A stretch of DNA of 64,000 nucleotides, taken from positions 1-64,000 of the forward strand of contig MKUZ01000016.1 of assembly GCA_001899065.1 (NCBI GenBank). The letters run 5' to 3'. Made by a program: the position numbers and the translations under genes. This document shows, piece after piece, positions 43,129 to 51,905 of this stretch (position 1 is its first letter; each line of letters starts with the position of its first letter). Source of the stretch: Devosia sp. 66-22. GTDB taxonomy: Bacteria; Pseudomonadota; Alphaproteobacteria; Rhizobiales; Devosiaceae. Under the pieces are notes generated by a model. That model did no database searches and was not told the DNA's origin. It worked only from the letters and a program-made list of their open reading frames with translations.

Positions 43129-43215
43129 ATGCTGAAATTCTCGCTCGTTGCGATGTTCGTTCTCTCGCTGGCCACGCTCAGCGTCGCCGCGTCGGCGCTG
43201 CCGATACCGGTCTGA
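43129..43215 (+). CDS. Possible 28-residue hydrophobic peptide
   Basis: An ATG-initiated frame encoding MLKFSLVAMFVLSLATLSVA followed by eight residues, signal-peptide-like. The ribosome-binding site is weak. It is followed 15 bases later by a second tiny hydrophobic frame. It could be a real small membrane peptide or chance. Confidence 0.3.
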   Translation: MLKFSLVAMFVLSLATLSVAASALPIPV

Positions 43216-43229
43216 CGGCGGTCCCGGCC

Positions 43230-43310
43230 ATGACGTCGATGCAGCTTCTCGTCCTGTTCGCCGCGGTCATGCTGGTCCTCGCCATCGGCGCGGCGAGCGT
43301 GTTCATCTAG
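43230..43310 (+). CDS. Possible 26-residue hydrophobic peptide
   Basis: A frame encoding MTSMQLLVLFAAVMLVLAIG plus six residues, a single membrane helix. It ends overlapping the 3' end of the convergent condensation-domain gene by 8 bases. Low confidence as for its neighbour. Confidence 0.28.
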   Translation: MTSMQLLVLFAAVMLVLAIGAASVFI

Positions 43311-44580
43311 CGCCGTCGAGCAGGCCTACCGCCTGTGCCGCGAGGGCAGTGACTTCCTCTTCCGAAATCGCCGAGGCCGAATAGCCGATCGACAGATCGA
43401 TCCCGCCGTCGCGCTCACTGGCGATGACAAAGAGCGAGGGGCCGAACATGTCGAGCGACACCGCCATGCTCACGTCCTCCAGTTCGTAGGCGCCGTAGAC
43501 GCGGCGCAGTCCCGACTCGCCCGCCGTCGTCACGGCGAGGCCGTCGATACGGCGGTATTGAGTGGCCATGCCGCGGATCTCCTTGCGGTAGACCTCCCAG
43601 TCGAACAGTTTGAGGATACTCGCCGGCCCCTGGTCCTTGGCGAGCGTCGTGATGAGGCGGAACGACACCTCGCGTGCCGTCTTCCACAGATCGTCGCCGA
43701 TCGGGTTGGTGGTGCGCATGATGTCGATGTAGCAGCCATAGGTCTCGGCATGGAGGGCCGGCTTCATCAGGCGCCGCAGGTCGATCGTGGTCAGCACCGA
43801 CATCGCGTCGAGCCCGTAGCGTTGCCGCATAGCCAGCAGGAACGAGGCGGTGATCAGGCCGTGCAGGGTCGTGCGGTTGGCCTTGATCGCGGCCCGCAGC
43901 GTCTCCGCCTCGTTGGCGCCGATGCGACGGCTGAGGATGTGCGTTTCCATCCTGGGCGCCGGCAGCGGCAGCTTGGGCAGCCGGATGGCAGGCTCGTAGC
44001 CGCGGGTGCCGCTGTCGGGCTTGACGGGCAGGCCCGTTTCGAGCGGCGGCGGCAGGCTGGTGTGCACCGGGCGGCGCTGCCGCGCTTCCGACGGGTCGGC
44101 GAGATATTCGAGCAACTGGCGGCTCAGCATGTTGCCGGACTGGGCGTCGAGGGTGGCGTGGTCGGCGCACACGACAATGTGGCTGAGCTCGGCGTCGGCG
44201 TTCTGCCGTACGAGCGTGATGCGGAGGCGCGGATGCCGGCCGCGCTTGATCGGCGTGCGCAGTTCCTTTGCCAGCACCTGCCGCCACGCCTCCGGATCGG
44301 GGTCGTCGACGATGTGCAGCGGAATGGCCGACGTGCCTTCGGTGACGAAGCTCGGCTGCCGGTAGACGAAGGGCGGCAGGCTTCGAAAGACGAGGCGGCC
44401 ATAAGTGATGTGGGTGCGCAGGATGGGGTGCAGCGTCTGCAGCCAGTCGAGCGCCTCCTGCAGCAGGCCCGGGTCGAGCCGGCCGCGCAGGTGCAGCACG
44501 CTGGTGGCGATGAGCCCGCCATAACCGTGGAGGTAGTGAAGCAGGCGCTCCTGCTCGCCCAGCTCGCGCGAACCGTTCAC
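43303..44580 (-). CDS. Condensation-domain / acyltransferase-like protein
   Basis: A 425-residue stand-alone member of the chloramphenicol-acetyltransferase-like condensation family (non-ribosomal peptide C domains, PapA-type and alcohol acyltransferases). The active-site motif is ADHATLDAQ: H141 and D145 are kept, while the first His and the final Gly of HHxxxDG are replaced by Asp and Ala. The GTG at 44580 is preceded by GGAGG. It is divergent, by 65 bases, from a carrier protein gene and near an AMP-forming ligase gene. It probably transfers the carrier-bound acyl or aminoacyl group to an unknown acceptor. Confidence 0.8.
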   Translation of the reverse strand: MNGSRELGEQERLLHYLHGYGGLIATSVLHLRGRLDPGLLQEALDWLQTLHPILRTHITYGRLVFRSLPPFVYRQPSFVTEGTSAIPLHIVDDPDPEAWRQVLAKELRTPIKRGRHPRLRITLVRQNADAELSHIVVCADHATLDAQSGNMLSRQLLEYLADPSEARQRRPVHTSLPPPLETGLPVKPDSGTRGYEPAIRLPKLPLPAPRMETHILSRRIGANEAETLRAAIKANRTTLHGLITASFLLAMRQRYGLDAMSVLTTIDLRRLMKPALHAETYGCYIDIMRTTNPIGDDLWKTAREVSFRLITTLAKDQGPASILKLFDWEVYRKEIRGMATQYRRIDGLAVTTAGESGLRRVYGAYELEDVSMAVSLDMFGPSLFVIASERDGGIDLSIGYSASAISEEEVTALAAQAVGLLDGAR

Positions 44581-44645
44581 GATCGTCCTCCGCGCAGTTT
44601 CCAGCCGCGTTTCGATCTGGCTATATCGCCTGCGTGAGGGATTCG

Positions 44646-44897
44646 ATGAACAGCTACGAACAGCCGATCCTGGATTTTGTCGCCGGCGCCGCCGCCGAAG
44701 CGGGCGGCGGCGCGATGGTTGCACGCGATACGCCGCTGCTCGAAACGGGCATGCTGGATTCGATCAACCTTGTCCGACTGATCCAGTTCATCGAGGAGCG
44801 CTTCGGTATTTCGGTGCCCGACAGCGATTTCGGCCCGGACCTGTTCGAGTCGCCGGCGTCGCTGGCGGCTTATGTCGAGCGGCGCAAGCAAGGTTAG
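44646..44897 (+). CDS. Stand-alone acyl/peptidyl carrier protein
   Basis: An 83-residue carrier protein with the phosphopantetheine site LDSINL (S39) and the four-helix pattern of ACP, PCP and DltC proteins (FIEERFGISVPDSDF). ATG at 44646 follows GAGGG. It is divergent from the condensation gene and converges with the AMP-ligase gene, the two stops overlapping by 4 bases. It is the likely shuttle between the ligase and the acyltransferase. Confidence 0.88.
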   Translation: MNSYEQPILDFVAGAAAEAGGGAMVARDTPLLETGMLDSINLVRLIQFIEERFGISVPDSDFGPDLFESPASLAAYVERRKQG

Positions 44898-46357
44898 AGC
44901 TCCAGCAGCTTGGCGCGCAGCAGCTTACCCGTCGAGCTGCGCGGCAGGGCGTCGAGGAAAGCGACCTCGGTCGGCACCTTCTGCGACGACAGCCGCGCCC
45001 GGGCAAAGCGGACGATCTCGTCCTCCGACACTTCGTCCCGGCGCACGACATAGGCACGCAGCTTGTTGCCATTGCGTGCGTCCGGAACGCCGGCCACCGC
45101 CAGCTCGGCGACAGCGGGATGAGCGGCGAGGGTGTCCTCGACCTCGATCGGGTCGATCTTGTAGCCCGACACTTCGATCAGCAGCTTGCTGCGGCCCTTG
45201 ATGTAGATGCGCCCCGCTTCATCGAGGCTGGCGAGATCGCCGCTGCGGAACCAGCCGTCGTCGAAGGCAAGGGCGTTGGCCGCGGCGTCGCCGAGATAGC
45301 CGCGCATCAGCGACGAGGAGCGGATGAGCAGTTCGCCCACGTCGTCGCCGAGTCCGGTGTCGGCAGCCGCGATGCGGACCTGGGCGTCGCCCGCCGGCTT
45401 GCCCACCGAGGCCCAGGTCGCATCGGGATCGGCGGCGTCGTTATGCGACACCATGATCGCCTCGGTGGAACCATAGGCCTGGCGCAGCGCGATGCCGAAG
45501 CGCGCCTGCACGGCGTCGAAGGTCGAGCGCTTGAGTGCCGCGCCGCCGGAGAAGGCGATGCGCAGGCTGAGATCGAAATCGCCCGCTTGTGCGGCGATGA
45601 TGTCGTACATGGCCGGCACTGCCCCCATCAGCGTCACGCGCTGGCGGACCATCGCCTCGAGCAGCTTGCGCCGCGACAGAGCGAGCGGCAGCGGATCGCT
45701 CCAGTAGAACGTCGTCGCACCGCCGCTGAGGGTGTCGATCACGCCCATCAGGAAGCCCATGGCGAAGTTGGGCGGCAGGATGTTGACCACGACGTCGTCG
45801 GGCTGCAGCTTCCAGGCGCCGCTGGTCCGCGCGCCGTCCGCCAGGATCTCGGCATGGGTGTGCGGCACCACCTTGGGCAGGCCCGTCGAGCCCGAGGAGA
45901 ACAGGTACAGCGCCGGCGTGTCGGCCGCGAGCGCCGGCAGGGGCATCGGAGCGGTCTCGATCGCGGCGAGATCGGTGGTGACGAACAGCACCGCTCCAGG
46001 CGCAACGTCAGCGATGAGCACTTCCGCTGCGGCTTTGCTCGCAGGCGTGGCGACCACAGCCGACGGCGTCGCCTTCCCAGCTAGAGCCGCGAGTTCGGCG
46101 CGGGTCGCAGTCGGGCCGAGCGGCATGGCGATGGCCCCGATGGCGAACAGTGCGTGGGCGACAGCGAAGATGTCGGGCGAGTTGGGAATGAGGAGGGCGA
46201 CGACGTCACCCCGGCCGATGCCGCGATTGGCGAAGCCGGAGGCGAGGCGCTCGATGCGCCGGGCCAGAGACGGGTACGGGAAGACGTCCTCGCCCTTGCG
46301 CAGCCCGCTCGTTTCGGGGGCCGTCGCGGCGACCTGAAGCAGCCGGTCGAAGATCAC
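44894..46357 (-). CDS. AMP-forming acyl/aryl/aminoacyl ligase
   Basis: A 487-residue ANL-family adenylating enzyme: P-loop-like FSSGSTGLPK (153-162), the YGSTEA motif (about 300), GWFRSGDLA (about 375) and catalytic-type lysine K478 near the C-terminus (STGKLLR). The family includes acyl-CoA and benzoate ligases and amino-acid adenylation enzymes. With a free carrier protein beside it, loading of the carrier is the most likely job. The substrate cannot be read without a specificity comparison. Confidence 0.88.
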   Translation of the reverse strand: MIFDRLLQVAATAPETSGLRKGEDVFPYPSLARRIERLASGFANRGIGRGDVVALLIPNSPDIFAVAHALFAIGAIAMPLGPTATRAELAALAGKATPSAVVATPASKAAAEVLIADVAPGAVLFVTTDLAAIETAPMPLPALAADTPALYLFSSGSTGLPKVVPHTHAEILADGARTSGAWKLQPDDVVVNILPPNFAMGFLMGVIDTLSGGATTFYWSDPLPLALSRRKLLEAMVRQRVTLMGAVPAMYDIIAAQAGDFDLSLRIAFSGGAALKRSTFDAVQARFGIALRQAYGSTEAIMVSHNDAADPDATWASVGKPAGDAQVRIAAADTGLGDDVGELLIRSSSLMRGYLGDAAANALAFDDGWFRSGDLASLDEAGRIYIKGRSKLLIEVSGYKIDPIEVEDTLAAHPAVAELAVAGVPDARNGNKLRAYVVRRDEVSEDEIVRFARARLSSQKVPTEVAFLDALPRSSTGKLLRAKLLEL

Positions 46358-46417
46358 TGTTCACTCCGCCTTGCACGCCCCTGCCTTGTATAAGGGCTCG
46401 CCGCGGCGTCGACAATG

Positions 46418-47035
46418 CTAGCTGAGAGGAATGCCCTTCCGGCCCTTGTCGCGCTGGTAGATGGCGCTGAGATCGGCGTAGAGCGCCGTGAGGTCGTCGA
46501 CGCGCGCCGTCAACTTCTCCTTGTTGCCGCGGTCGAGGCCGGCGATCATCCGCGACATGTCGTGGCTGGCAAAATAGGCGTTCGTCCGGTTGTAGAGGTC
46601 GCGCCCTGGGGCCGCGGCCGCACGATCCGGATCGGGCACGGCATAGACCGCCTTGAGGATCTGGATGTCGTAAGGAATGGCGAAGCTGTCCGCCGAGTCC
46701 TGATGCGAGAACAGGTAGTAGAAATTGTCGAAGCCCGACCACGTTATGCCGCTCAGGCACAGCGAACAGGGTTCGTGTGTGGCCAGGAACAGGCAGTCCT
46801 TGGGCGCGGGGTGGCCGGCCATCTCGTAGAAGCGCTTGATGGCATGCATCTCGCCGTGCCAGAGCGGATTCTCGATTTCGTTGTTGGTCTCGGCAACCAC
46901 CAGCGACAGGTCCTGCTTGCGCAGGATCGCGGCGCCGAACAGCTTGTTGCCGGCTTCCACGCCCGATCGCGTGCGGGGAGCGATGTCGTTCTCAATGACG
47001 TCAAGCAGGCGGCTCAGAAGGGCAGGAGTATCCAT
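46418..47035 (-). CDS. Nucleoside/cytidine-deaminase-fold protein
   Basis: A 205-residue zinc deaminase: H60-x-E62 (WHGEMHA) and C90-x2-C93 (PCSLC), the CMP/dCMP-deaminase zinc site. An extended C-terminal region (about 130-205) is unusual for tRNA deaminases, and the protein may act on a free base or nucleoside. The ATG at 47035 shares one base with the stop of the upstream gene. It lies close to the purine genes, which may be its context, but this is not proven. Confidence 0.8.
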   Translation of the reverse strand: MDTPALLSRLLDVIENDIAPRTRSGVEAGNKLFGAAILRKQDLSLVVAETNNEIENPLWHGEMHAIKRFYEMAGHPAPKDCLFLATHEPCSLCLSGITWSGFDNFYYLFSHQDSADSFAIPYDIQILKAVYAVPDPDRAAAAPGRDLYNRTNAYFASHDMSRMIAGLDRGNKEKLTARVDDLTALYADLSAIYQRDKGRKGIPLS

Positions 47036-47784
47036 CAACGCTCGAAGGTGACTGTTGGCTTTCCGTTGCTATCAAGCAGGGTCAGCACGTCGTTGTCGAG
47101 CACCCATGCGACGGAAGCCTTGAGGGCCTCGAAATAGCTCTGCTCGAGCATGTTTCGCTCGTAGAAGCAGGAGCGCTGTGTCCGCGACAGGTCGCCAAGG
47201 GCGAAGCCGGTTTCGGTGAGGGTGGCGGGCGCGAAGTAGGAGTTGCAGCCGCCCACGCCGCCGGCGCGCATGTCGCTCTCGATCTGCAGCGTCACCTCAA
47301 TCCCCGGTGGAACCGGCGTGTCCCCGATCGCTGTCGCCTGCCAGGTGACGTTGAGCAGCGGCAGATCCTGCGGCGCTGCCGCCGGCTCGCTCGACGGCTC
47401 CGCGATCTGCGCCACGAGGCCGGTGACGATCACCACCGGCTCGACCTGCGCCAACGGTGTCACCGGGAACGGTTGGGCGTTGCGAAAGCGCAGGTCGCCG
47501 GCCCGTATCTCGGCGTTGAGCGCGTAGTCGTGCTGCGGCAGGATCAGGCTGTCCTCGAACGTCAGGGTGAAGGCGAGCGGCACCTGGCCCGGCCCGGTGG
47601 GCGCCGACACGCTGAGGCGCGGGCGATCAGGCAGCGCCAGATCCACCAGCTCGATGCTGAGGATTGCCGTCTCCGGCAGCGCGACGCGCTCGTGATAGGT
47701 AACTTCGCCGGCGAGCTGCACCGGTGCTGCGAGGGCCGGCGCCGCGAGCAGCAGCAAGGCAGTCGGCAGGGCGGCTCTGAGCAT
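47035..47784 (-). CDS. Exported YbaY/META-domain protein
   Basis: A 249-residue exported protein: signal peptide (cut after ALAA), an N-terminal beta domain like the YbaY family (VQLAGEVTYHERVALPETA, about 22-110) and a C-terminal META-type domain (about 150-249; GGCNSYFA, TQRSCFYERNMLEQ). Both domains are found in envelope or stress proteins. ATG at 47784 with GGAGG upstream. It is translationally coupled to the deaminase gene, for no obvious reason. Confidence 0.8.
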   Translation of the reverse strand: MLRAALPTALLLLAAPALAAPVQLAGEVTYHERVALPETAILSIELVDLALPDRPRLSVSAPTGPGQVPLAFTLTFEDSLILPQHDYALNAEIRAGDLRFRNAQPFPVTPLAQVEPVVIVTGLVAQIAEPSSEPAAAPQDLPLLNVTWQATAIGDTPVPPGIEVTLQIESDMRAGGVGGCNSYFAPATLTETGFALGDLSRTQRSCFYERNMLEQSYFEALKASVAWVLDNDVLTLLDSNGKPTVTFER

Positions 47785-47849
47785 CGCAACCTCCACAGTA
47801 TCGACGGCGGACACTCGTCGGACAATGTGGAGGAATTAATACGCCGCGT

Positions 47850-48341
47850 TCAGGTTGCCTCGACCACCCACGGCTCGGCGAAGAAATGCTCTTCGAGATT
47901 GTTGCCCTCGCCGCCGCGGTCGACGCACAGGAAATCGGCGTCGGCTCCGAGCGGCGTCAGCACGCCATGCCACGTGTTCATGGCAATGTTCACGCCCTGA
48001 CCCGGCCCGGTGAGGAAGGCGCGCGGCGTGCCCGGGGTGCCCGATTCGTCGGGCGCGACGACGACGAGGAAGGGATGTGAGGACAGCGGGTAGAAGGCCT
48101 GGCTGCCGAGCGGGTGCCGCTCGAGCATCTTGAGGGGCAGTGGCAGGGTGAAATGCCGCGAATGCATCAGCGAGATCAGCGGGCGAGCGTGGACGCCGCC
48201 GAGCTCAACCCGCGCCAGGTCGTGGTAGCGTTGGCAGTTGCCGGAGTTGATGGGGTAGTTGTGTGCGCCCTCCTGCTCGATGACCTGGCCGAAGGGCGCG
48301 AAAGCGTCGCGGGTGAGCGGTTCGGTGCGAAGCGTGCGCAT
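47850..48341 (-). CDS. allA: Ureidoglycolate lyase
   Basis: A 163-residue ureidoglycolate lyase, beta-barrel family: FAPFGQVIE near the N-terminus, HSRHFTLPLPLKMLERHPLGSQAF (about 60-84) and NTWHGVLTPL (about 122-131) are typical. It splits ureidoglycolate into glyoxylate and urea at the end of purine degradation. It starts 4 bases after the ureidoglycine aminohydrolase stop, in one operon. Confidence 0.9.
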   Translation of the reverse strand: MRTLRTEPLTRDAFAPFGQVIEQEGAHNYPINSGNCQRYHDLARVELGGVHARPLISLMHSRHFTLPLPLKMLERHPLGSQAFYPLSSHPFLVVVAPDESGTPGTPRAFLTGPGQGVNIAMNTWHGVLTPLGADADFLCVDRGGEGNNLEEHFFAEPWVVEAT

Positions 48342-48345
48342 GCCG

Positions 48346-49167
48346 CTAATACCGCAGCTTGGCGTGGCGGTTGACGTCCTTGTAGAGCAGGTAGCGGAAC
48401 CTGTCGGGGCCGGCGTAGCAGGCCTGCGGGCAGAAGGCGCGCAGCCACATGAAGTCGCCCGCCTCGACCTCGACCCAGTCGCGGTTGAGGCGGTAGACGG
48501 CCTTGCCCTCGAGCACGTAGAGGCCGTGTTCCATCACATGGGTCTCCTCGAACGGGATGACGGCGCCCGGCTCGAGGGTGACGATGTTGACATGCATGTC
48601 GTGCGACACGTCGGCGGGGTCGACGAAGCGTGTCGTCCCCCAGCGGTTCTTGGTGTCGGGCATCCAGCGGATGGGCTCATCCTGCTCGTTGGCGACGAAC
48701 GCATTGGGAACGGCGATCCCCTCGACGACGTCGTAGGCCTTGCGGACCCAGTGGAAGCGCACCGGCGCCTTGGACTTGTTAATGAGCTTCCACCTGCAGC
48801 CCGGCGGCAGATAGGCATAGGCGCCCGGCTTCAGGGCATGGTTCTTGCCCTCGATCGTAAGCGTCGCCTGGCCCGAAACGACGAACAGCACGCCCTCGGC
48901 GGCAGGGTCGGGCTCGGGCTGCGTACTGCCGCCACCGGGAAGGACCTCCATCACATATTGCGAGAAGGTCTCGGCAAATCCGCTCAGCGGCCGCGCGATG
49001 ATCCAGGCGCGGGTGCCGCTCCAATGCGGCAAGGCGCTCGTCACGATGTCGCGCATCACGCCGCGCGGGATCAGGGCGTAGGCTTCGGTGAACACGGCGC
49101 GCTGGGTGTGGAGCGCGGCCTGCGGCGGCAGGCCGGCGGCGGGAGTGGCGTAAGGGGTTGGGGCCAT
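48346..49167 (-). CDS. allE: (S)-Ureidoglycine aminohydrolase
   Basis: A 273-residue bicupin: N-terminal cupin (LFVVSGQATLTIEGK, GAYAYLPPG) and C-terminal cupin (EETHVMEHGLYVLEGKAVYRL) with the manganese-site histidines. It removes ammonia from ureidoglycine to give ureidoglycolate, which AllA then cleaves. The ATG at 49167 was chosen over a longer cysteine-rich N-terminus that looks non-coding. Neighbouring genes belong to the same pathway. Confidence 0.9.
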   Translation of the reverse strand: MAPTPYATPAAGLPPQAALHTQRAVFTEAYALIPRGVMRDIVTSALPHWSGTRAWIIARPLSGFAETFSQYVMEVLPGGGSTQPEPDPAAEGVLFVVSGQATLTIEGKNHALKPGAYAYLPPGCRWKLINKSKAPVRFHWVRKAYDVVEGIAVPNAFVANEQDEPIRWMPDTKNRWGTTRFVDPADVSHDMHVNIVTLEPGAVIPFEETHVMEHGLYVLEGKAVYRLNRDWVEVEAGDFMWLRAFCPQACYAGPDRFRYLLYKDVNRHAKLRY

Positions 49168-49295
49168 TTGTCGTGACAGGTGAGTGGTGACTGCTTCGTG
49201 TTTAGAGCAGAACCAGCCCGCCACAAAGGGGTGACGCCCTGGGCATCCGTGCCGCCTTCGCAATCCGGTAAGAAATCGGGCGCAATCTGGGCAGC

Positions 49296-49481
49296 ATGAG
49301 CATGCCCGCGCCACACCATCCCGCTGGCCCCATGGCCGAGTTCATCGAGCGCCACGAAACGTTGCGCACGATCATGGAGTGGATTGCCGACCGCTTCGCC
49401 GACGCGCCTCAGACCGACGACACGATCGACTGGGAAGACGGCGAGGATCACGACGAGCCGCACGGGCCCGCGACGCTCTAG
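49296..49481 (+). CDS. Small acidic hypothetical protein
   Basis: A 61-residue acidic protein (DDTIDWEDGEDHDEPHG) with a short helix (MAEFIERHETLRTIMEWIADRF). No family recognised. It overlaps the 3' end of the next leftward gene by 4 bases. The start (49296 or an internal ATG at 49332) is uncertain. Confidence 0.45.
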   Translation: MSMPAPHHPAGPMAEFIERHETLRTIMEWIADRFADAPQTDDTIDWEDGEDHDEPHGPATL

Positions 49482-49696
49482 CGCCGGACAAGGCGCATCA
49501 CAAATCGCACTAGGTGCATCGCCAGCCACAGCGCGAGCGCCAGCGCGCCAACCCCCAGCAGCAGGCCGACCCCCGGAACCAGCGCTCCGGCAAGCTGCCA
49601 GGGCGCAAGTTCGCCGGGCGTCGGTGCGACATAGACGGCCCAGCCGGCGACCAGCACGAGGACGATTGCCGCAAAGAGGTACAGAACGAGGCCCAT
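49478..49696 (-). CDS. Two-helix membrane hypothetical protein
   Basis: A 72-residue protein with two hydrophobic segments (about residues 3-22 and 32-58) and a basic C-terminus (HLVRFVMRLVRR). It lies 9 bases after the glutathione-S-transferase-like gene on the same strand, likely in one transcript. Function unknown. Confidence 0.65.
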   Translation of the reverse strand: MGLVLYLFAAIVLVLVAGWAVYVAPTPGELAPWQLAGALVPGVGLLLGVGALALALWLAMHLVRFVMRLVRR

Positions 49697-49705
49697 GGGC
49701 CTGGC

Positions 49706-50398
49706 CTACACCTTCTCGGGCGCGCGCATGTCCTCGATGATCGTGCCGACGACGCGCGATTCTTCGTCGTGCGGGTGGTCGCGGAAGTCCTCGGCGAGGG
49801 CAGCCCTGGTCCAGTCCTGCATGGCGGGGAGGGCGAGCAGCCGCTGGGCGTAGGCCCGCGCCTCGTCGCCCACCGGCGGGTTGTAGGTTTGGAGGCGGTA
49901 AGCGACTGGCGCGAAGAAGGCGTCGACGGCGGTGAAGGTGCTCCCGGCGAGCCAGGGACCGCCGAAGCGGGTGAAGCCGTCGTGCCAGAGGGCGTCCAGG
50001 CGCGCGAGGTCGCCCTTCAGGCCTTCGGTCACCTCGTGCAGCTTCACGCGGATGCCGACATTCATGTTGCAGATGTTGCGCAGGTGCTGGAAGCCGCTGT
50101 GCATCTCGGCCGCCGCGGAGCGGGCCCAGGCGCGGGCCCTGCCGTCCTTCGGCCAGACGATGTCGTGGCGCTCGGCGAGATACTCGACGATGGCGAGGGA
50201 GTCCCACACGGCCGTGTCGCCGTCGACCAGCAGCGGCACCTTGCCAGTGGGCGAGAACCCGGTGAAGCTCTTGCCGCCGACATTGGGCACGAAGCGATGA
50301 ACCTGTTCCTCGAATGGGATTCCAGTTGCCTTCATCAGCACCCAGGGGCGCAACGACCAACTCGAATAGTTCTTGTTGGCAATATGCAGCGTGTACAT
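49706..50398 (-). CDS. Glutathione S-transferase family protein
   Basis: A 230-residue GST: thioredoxin-like N-terminal domain (MYTLHIANKNYSSWSLRPW, the SWSLR motif; VPLLVDGD, AIVEYLAE) and an all-helical C-terminal domain (from about 88). It may act in detoxification or, as in some purine loci, in maleylacetoacetate-like isomerisation; the substrate is unknown. AGGAGTCACG precedes the ATG at 50398. Confidence 0.87.
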   Translation of the reverse strand: MYTLHIANKNYSSWSLRPWVLMKATGIPFEEQVHRFVPNVGGKSFTGFSPTGKVPLLVDGDTAVWDSLAIVEYLAERHDIVWPKDGRARAWARSAAAEMHSGFQHLRNICNMNVGIRVKLHEVTEGLKGDLARLDALWHDGFTRFGGPWLAGSTFTAVDAFFAPVAYRLQTYNPPVGDEARAYAQRLLALPAMQDWTRAALAEDFRDHPHDEESRVVGTIIEDMRAPEKV

Positions 50399-50456
50399 CG
50401 TGACTCCTCGTGTTGCCTTGGCCGGGCGACCCTGAACGGGACCACCTGCCGATCGG

Positions 50457-51878
50457 CTAAAGCTCTGGAAGGATGGCGCGGAGGCGGAGCAGGGCAATGC
50501 GCTCCACCTGGCCGCAGGCGGTCTTGAACTCGGTGTGACGGTCATTGCCCACGCGCGTGTGCATGGCCGACAGGATCATGTCCTTGGTGTTGTCGCGCAC
50601 GGCGATGATGAAGGGGAAACCGAACTTGGCGACATAGGCCGCGTTCAGCTCCTCGAACTGCCCGCGCTCGCCGTCGGTGAGGGCATCGAGCCCGGCGCTG
50701 GCCTGCTCGGAGGTCGAAGCCTCGGTGAGGCGGCGCGCCTGCGCCAGTTTGCCGGCGAGGTCGGGGTGGGCGCGGAGAACGCCGAGACGCTCTTCGTCGC
50801 TCGCCATGCGGAACTGGCTGCGCAGGGCGAAATGCAGCCCCGTCGCGGTGTCGCTGGCCGGGCCGAGTTCGCCGTCGAAGGCACGTTCGGCGATCCAGGG
50901 CGAATGCTCGAAGATCGAACCGAAATGCCCGACGAACTGCGTGCGGTCCATCTCTGAGGGGACGTAGTCCGGCGCCTCGTAGGGATGATGCCGCGCCCAG
51001 TGATGGGCAATATCGATCCGGCGGGCGATCCAGACCTTGTCCTTCGAACGCACGTAGTCGAGGAACTTCCGGAGGCCGGCGAAGCGGCCGGGCATGCCGA
51101 CGAGACGGCAGTGGAGGCCCAGCGACATCATCTTGGGCGAGCCGAGGCGGCCCTCCTCATAGAGGACGTCGAAGCTGTCCTTGAGGAAGGTGTGGTATTC
51201 CTCGCCATTGTCGAAGCCCGGCGCGGTGACGAAGCGCATGTCGTTGTTGGCGAGGCTGTAGGGAATGACGAGCTGGGGCCGGCCACGGTGGGGGCGCCAA
51301 TAGGGCAGGTCGTCGTCATAGGTGTCGGAGACGTAGTCGAAGCCGCCTTCCTCGGAGACGAGGTCGACGGTCGCGAGCGAGGAACGCCCGGTGTACCAGC
51401 CATAGGGGCGCTCGCCGGTGGCGACGGCATGGAGCCGGATCGCTTCGACGATCGCCGCGCGTTCTTCGGCTTCAGGCATGTCCTTGTGCTGAATCCATTT
51501 GAGGCCGTGCGAGGCGATCTCCCAGTCGGCCTCCAGCATAGCGGCGACCTGCTGCGGCGCGCGCATCAGGGCGGTGGCAACGCCGTAGACGGTGACCGGA
51601 AGCCTGTTGGCGGTGAAGTACTTCCAGAGCCGCCAGAAGCCGGCCCGCGCGCCATATTCATACATCGACTCGACGTTGGCGTGCCGCTGGCCCGGCCAGG
51701 GCGCCGCGCCGATCACATCGGAGAGGAAGGCTTCCGATGCCGCGTCGCCATGGAGGACGTTGTTCTCGCCGCCCTCCTCGTAGTTGAGCACGATCTGCAC
51801 CGCCACATAGGCGCCGCCGGGCCATTTGGGGTCGGGCGGCGTGCGGCCATAGCCGAGCAGGTTGCGGGGGTATCTCAT
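50457..51878 (-). CDS. puuE: Fused PuuE allantoinase / UraD OHCU decarboxylase
   Basis: A 473-residue fusion. Residues about 1-305 form the polysaccharide-deacetylase-like allantoinase PuuE (GYGRTPPDPKWPGGA start, HGLKWIQHKDM, YNYEEGG-type). Residues about 310-473 form 2-oxo-4-hydroxy-4-carboxy-5-ureidoimidazoline decarboxylase (LRAHPDLAGKLA with the catalytic histidine). The decarboxylase makes S-allantoin, which the other half hydrolyses to allantoate. The order of domains is the reverse of the pathway order. ATG at 51878; divergent from uraH. Confidence 0.93.
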   Translation of the reverse strand: MRYPRNLLGYGRTPPDPKWPGGAYVAVQIVLNYEEGGENNVLHGDAASEAFLSDVIGAAPWPGQRHANVESMYEYGARAGFWRLWKYFTANRLPVTVYGVATALMRAPQQVAAMLEADWEIASHGLKWIQHKDMPEAEERAAIVEAIRLHAVATGERPYGWYTGRSSLATVDLVSEEGGFDYVSDTYDDDLPYWRPHRGRPQLVIPYSLANNDMRFVTAPGFDNGEEYHTFLKDSFDVLYEEGRLGSPKMMSLGLHCRLVGMPGRFAGLRKFLDYVRSKDKVWIARRIDIAHHWARHHPYEAPDYVPSEMDRTQFVGHFGSIFEHSPWIAERAFDGELGPASDTATGLHFALRSQFRMASDEERLGVLRAHPDLAGKLAQARRLTEASTSEQASAGLDALTDGERGQFEELNAAYVAKFGFPFIIAVRDNTKDMILSAMHTRVGNDRHTEFKTACGQVERIALLRLRAILPEL

Positions 51879-51905
51879 GTTGCACCCGGACGTCGGAAGG
51901 TTCCG

